Shown here piece by piece: positions 40,111 to 40,160 of a stretch of DNA of 40,160 nt (within the stretch, counting starts at the first letter, position 1; each line of letters begins with the position of its first letter). Under the pieces are notes generated by a model. It searched no databases, was not told the DNA's origin, and saw nothing but the letters and a program-made list of their open reading frames with translations. Where the stretch lies: positions 1-40,160 of the forward strand of contig NZ_JABXKJ010000222.1 of the NCBI RefSeq assembly GCF_017115085.1, written 5' to 3'. The position numbers were made by a program, and so were the translations under genes. Source of the stretch: Nostoc sp. NMS7. Its GTDB lineage: Bacteria > Cyanobacteriota > Cyanobacteriia > Cyanobacteriales > Nostocaceae.

Positions 40111-40160
40111 ACACATTCCATAGCGTTGGAAATAGGGATGAGTTCTAAGCCAAAAGCTTG

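Noticed and set aside
37682..40160. cas genes or other defence genes near the array
   Set aside because: The only genes within reach encode a KaiB-domain protein and an MDR oxidoreductase; no Cas1, Cas2, Cas6 or Cas10 motifs are present.

Overview
The window comes from a filamentous heterocyst-type cyanobacterium, most likely Nostoc or a close relative in the Nostocales. The reasons are the many HIP1 octamers (GCGATCGC and near variants), the gene content (Vipp1/PspA pair, GlgA, KaiB-domain protein, PilT-type ATPase, cyanobacterial-type CysS and UvrC), short tandem heptamers and nonamers between genes, and many dispersed hairpin repeats. GC content is moderate with AT-rich spacers. No rRNA or tRNA gene was recognised.

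Layout, left to right. 1-5.0 kb: a DciA-like (DUF721) gene diverges from a SPOR-like membrane protein gene, followed by two tandem PspA/Vipp1 paralogues and a thioredoxin-fold protein. 5.1-8.6 kb: a DapL/AspC-like aminotransferase and uvrC, the latter flanked by two 245-bp repeat elements. 9.6-15 kb: a small zinc-ribbon gene on the + strand, then a minus-strand run of a Gln-rich secreted protein, a SAM methyltransferase, rlmN, a MIF-like tautomerase, cobM and lgt. 15.2-16.4 kb: coaD overlapping a DivIVA-like coiled-coil gene. 16.4-16.8 kb: insertion-sequence debris. 17-21.4 kb: the tldE/tldD-type pair and cysS. 21.5-24 kb: a His-rich CobW-type GTPase and an acyltransferase. 24.5-27 kb: glgA and hemC. 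27.3-27.7 kb: a decayed BrnT/BrnA module. 27.8-32.5 kb: a Uma2 protein, a GT4 glycosyltransferase, a small conserved protein, an M23 peptidase and an SH3/peptidoglycan-binding membrane protein. 33-34.7 kb: wecB and a small membrane protein. 35.5-37.7 kb: a PilT-family ATPase followed by a KaiB-domain protein. 37.9-38.9 kb: a CRISPR array of 14 identical repeats with no cas genes in view. 38.9-40 kb: a zinc-free MDR oxidoreductase.

Most genes are chromosomal housekeeping. Shared themes are membrane and envelope work (Vipp1/PspA, lgt, M23, SH3/PG-binding, wecB, acyltransferase, GT4), tetrapyrrole and cofactor synthesis (hemC, cobM, coaD, CobW) and quality control (uvrC, rlmN, tldD/E). The less ordinary material lies between the genes. 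A four-hairpin modular element occurs in three copies whose stems differ but stay paired. A second 25-bp hairpin family shows the same covariation. A dispersed repeat appears to have been inserted in frame into cysS. One CRISPR spacer reads as a P-loop coding sequence on its reverse strand. The KaiB-domain fusion beside the pilus ATPase is the most interesting protein.
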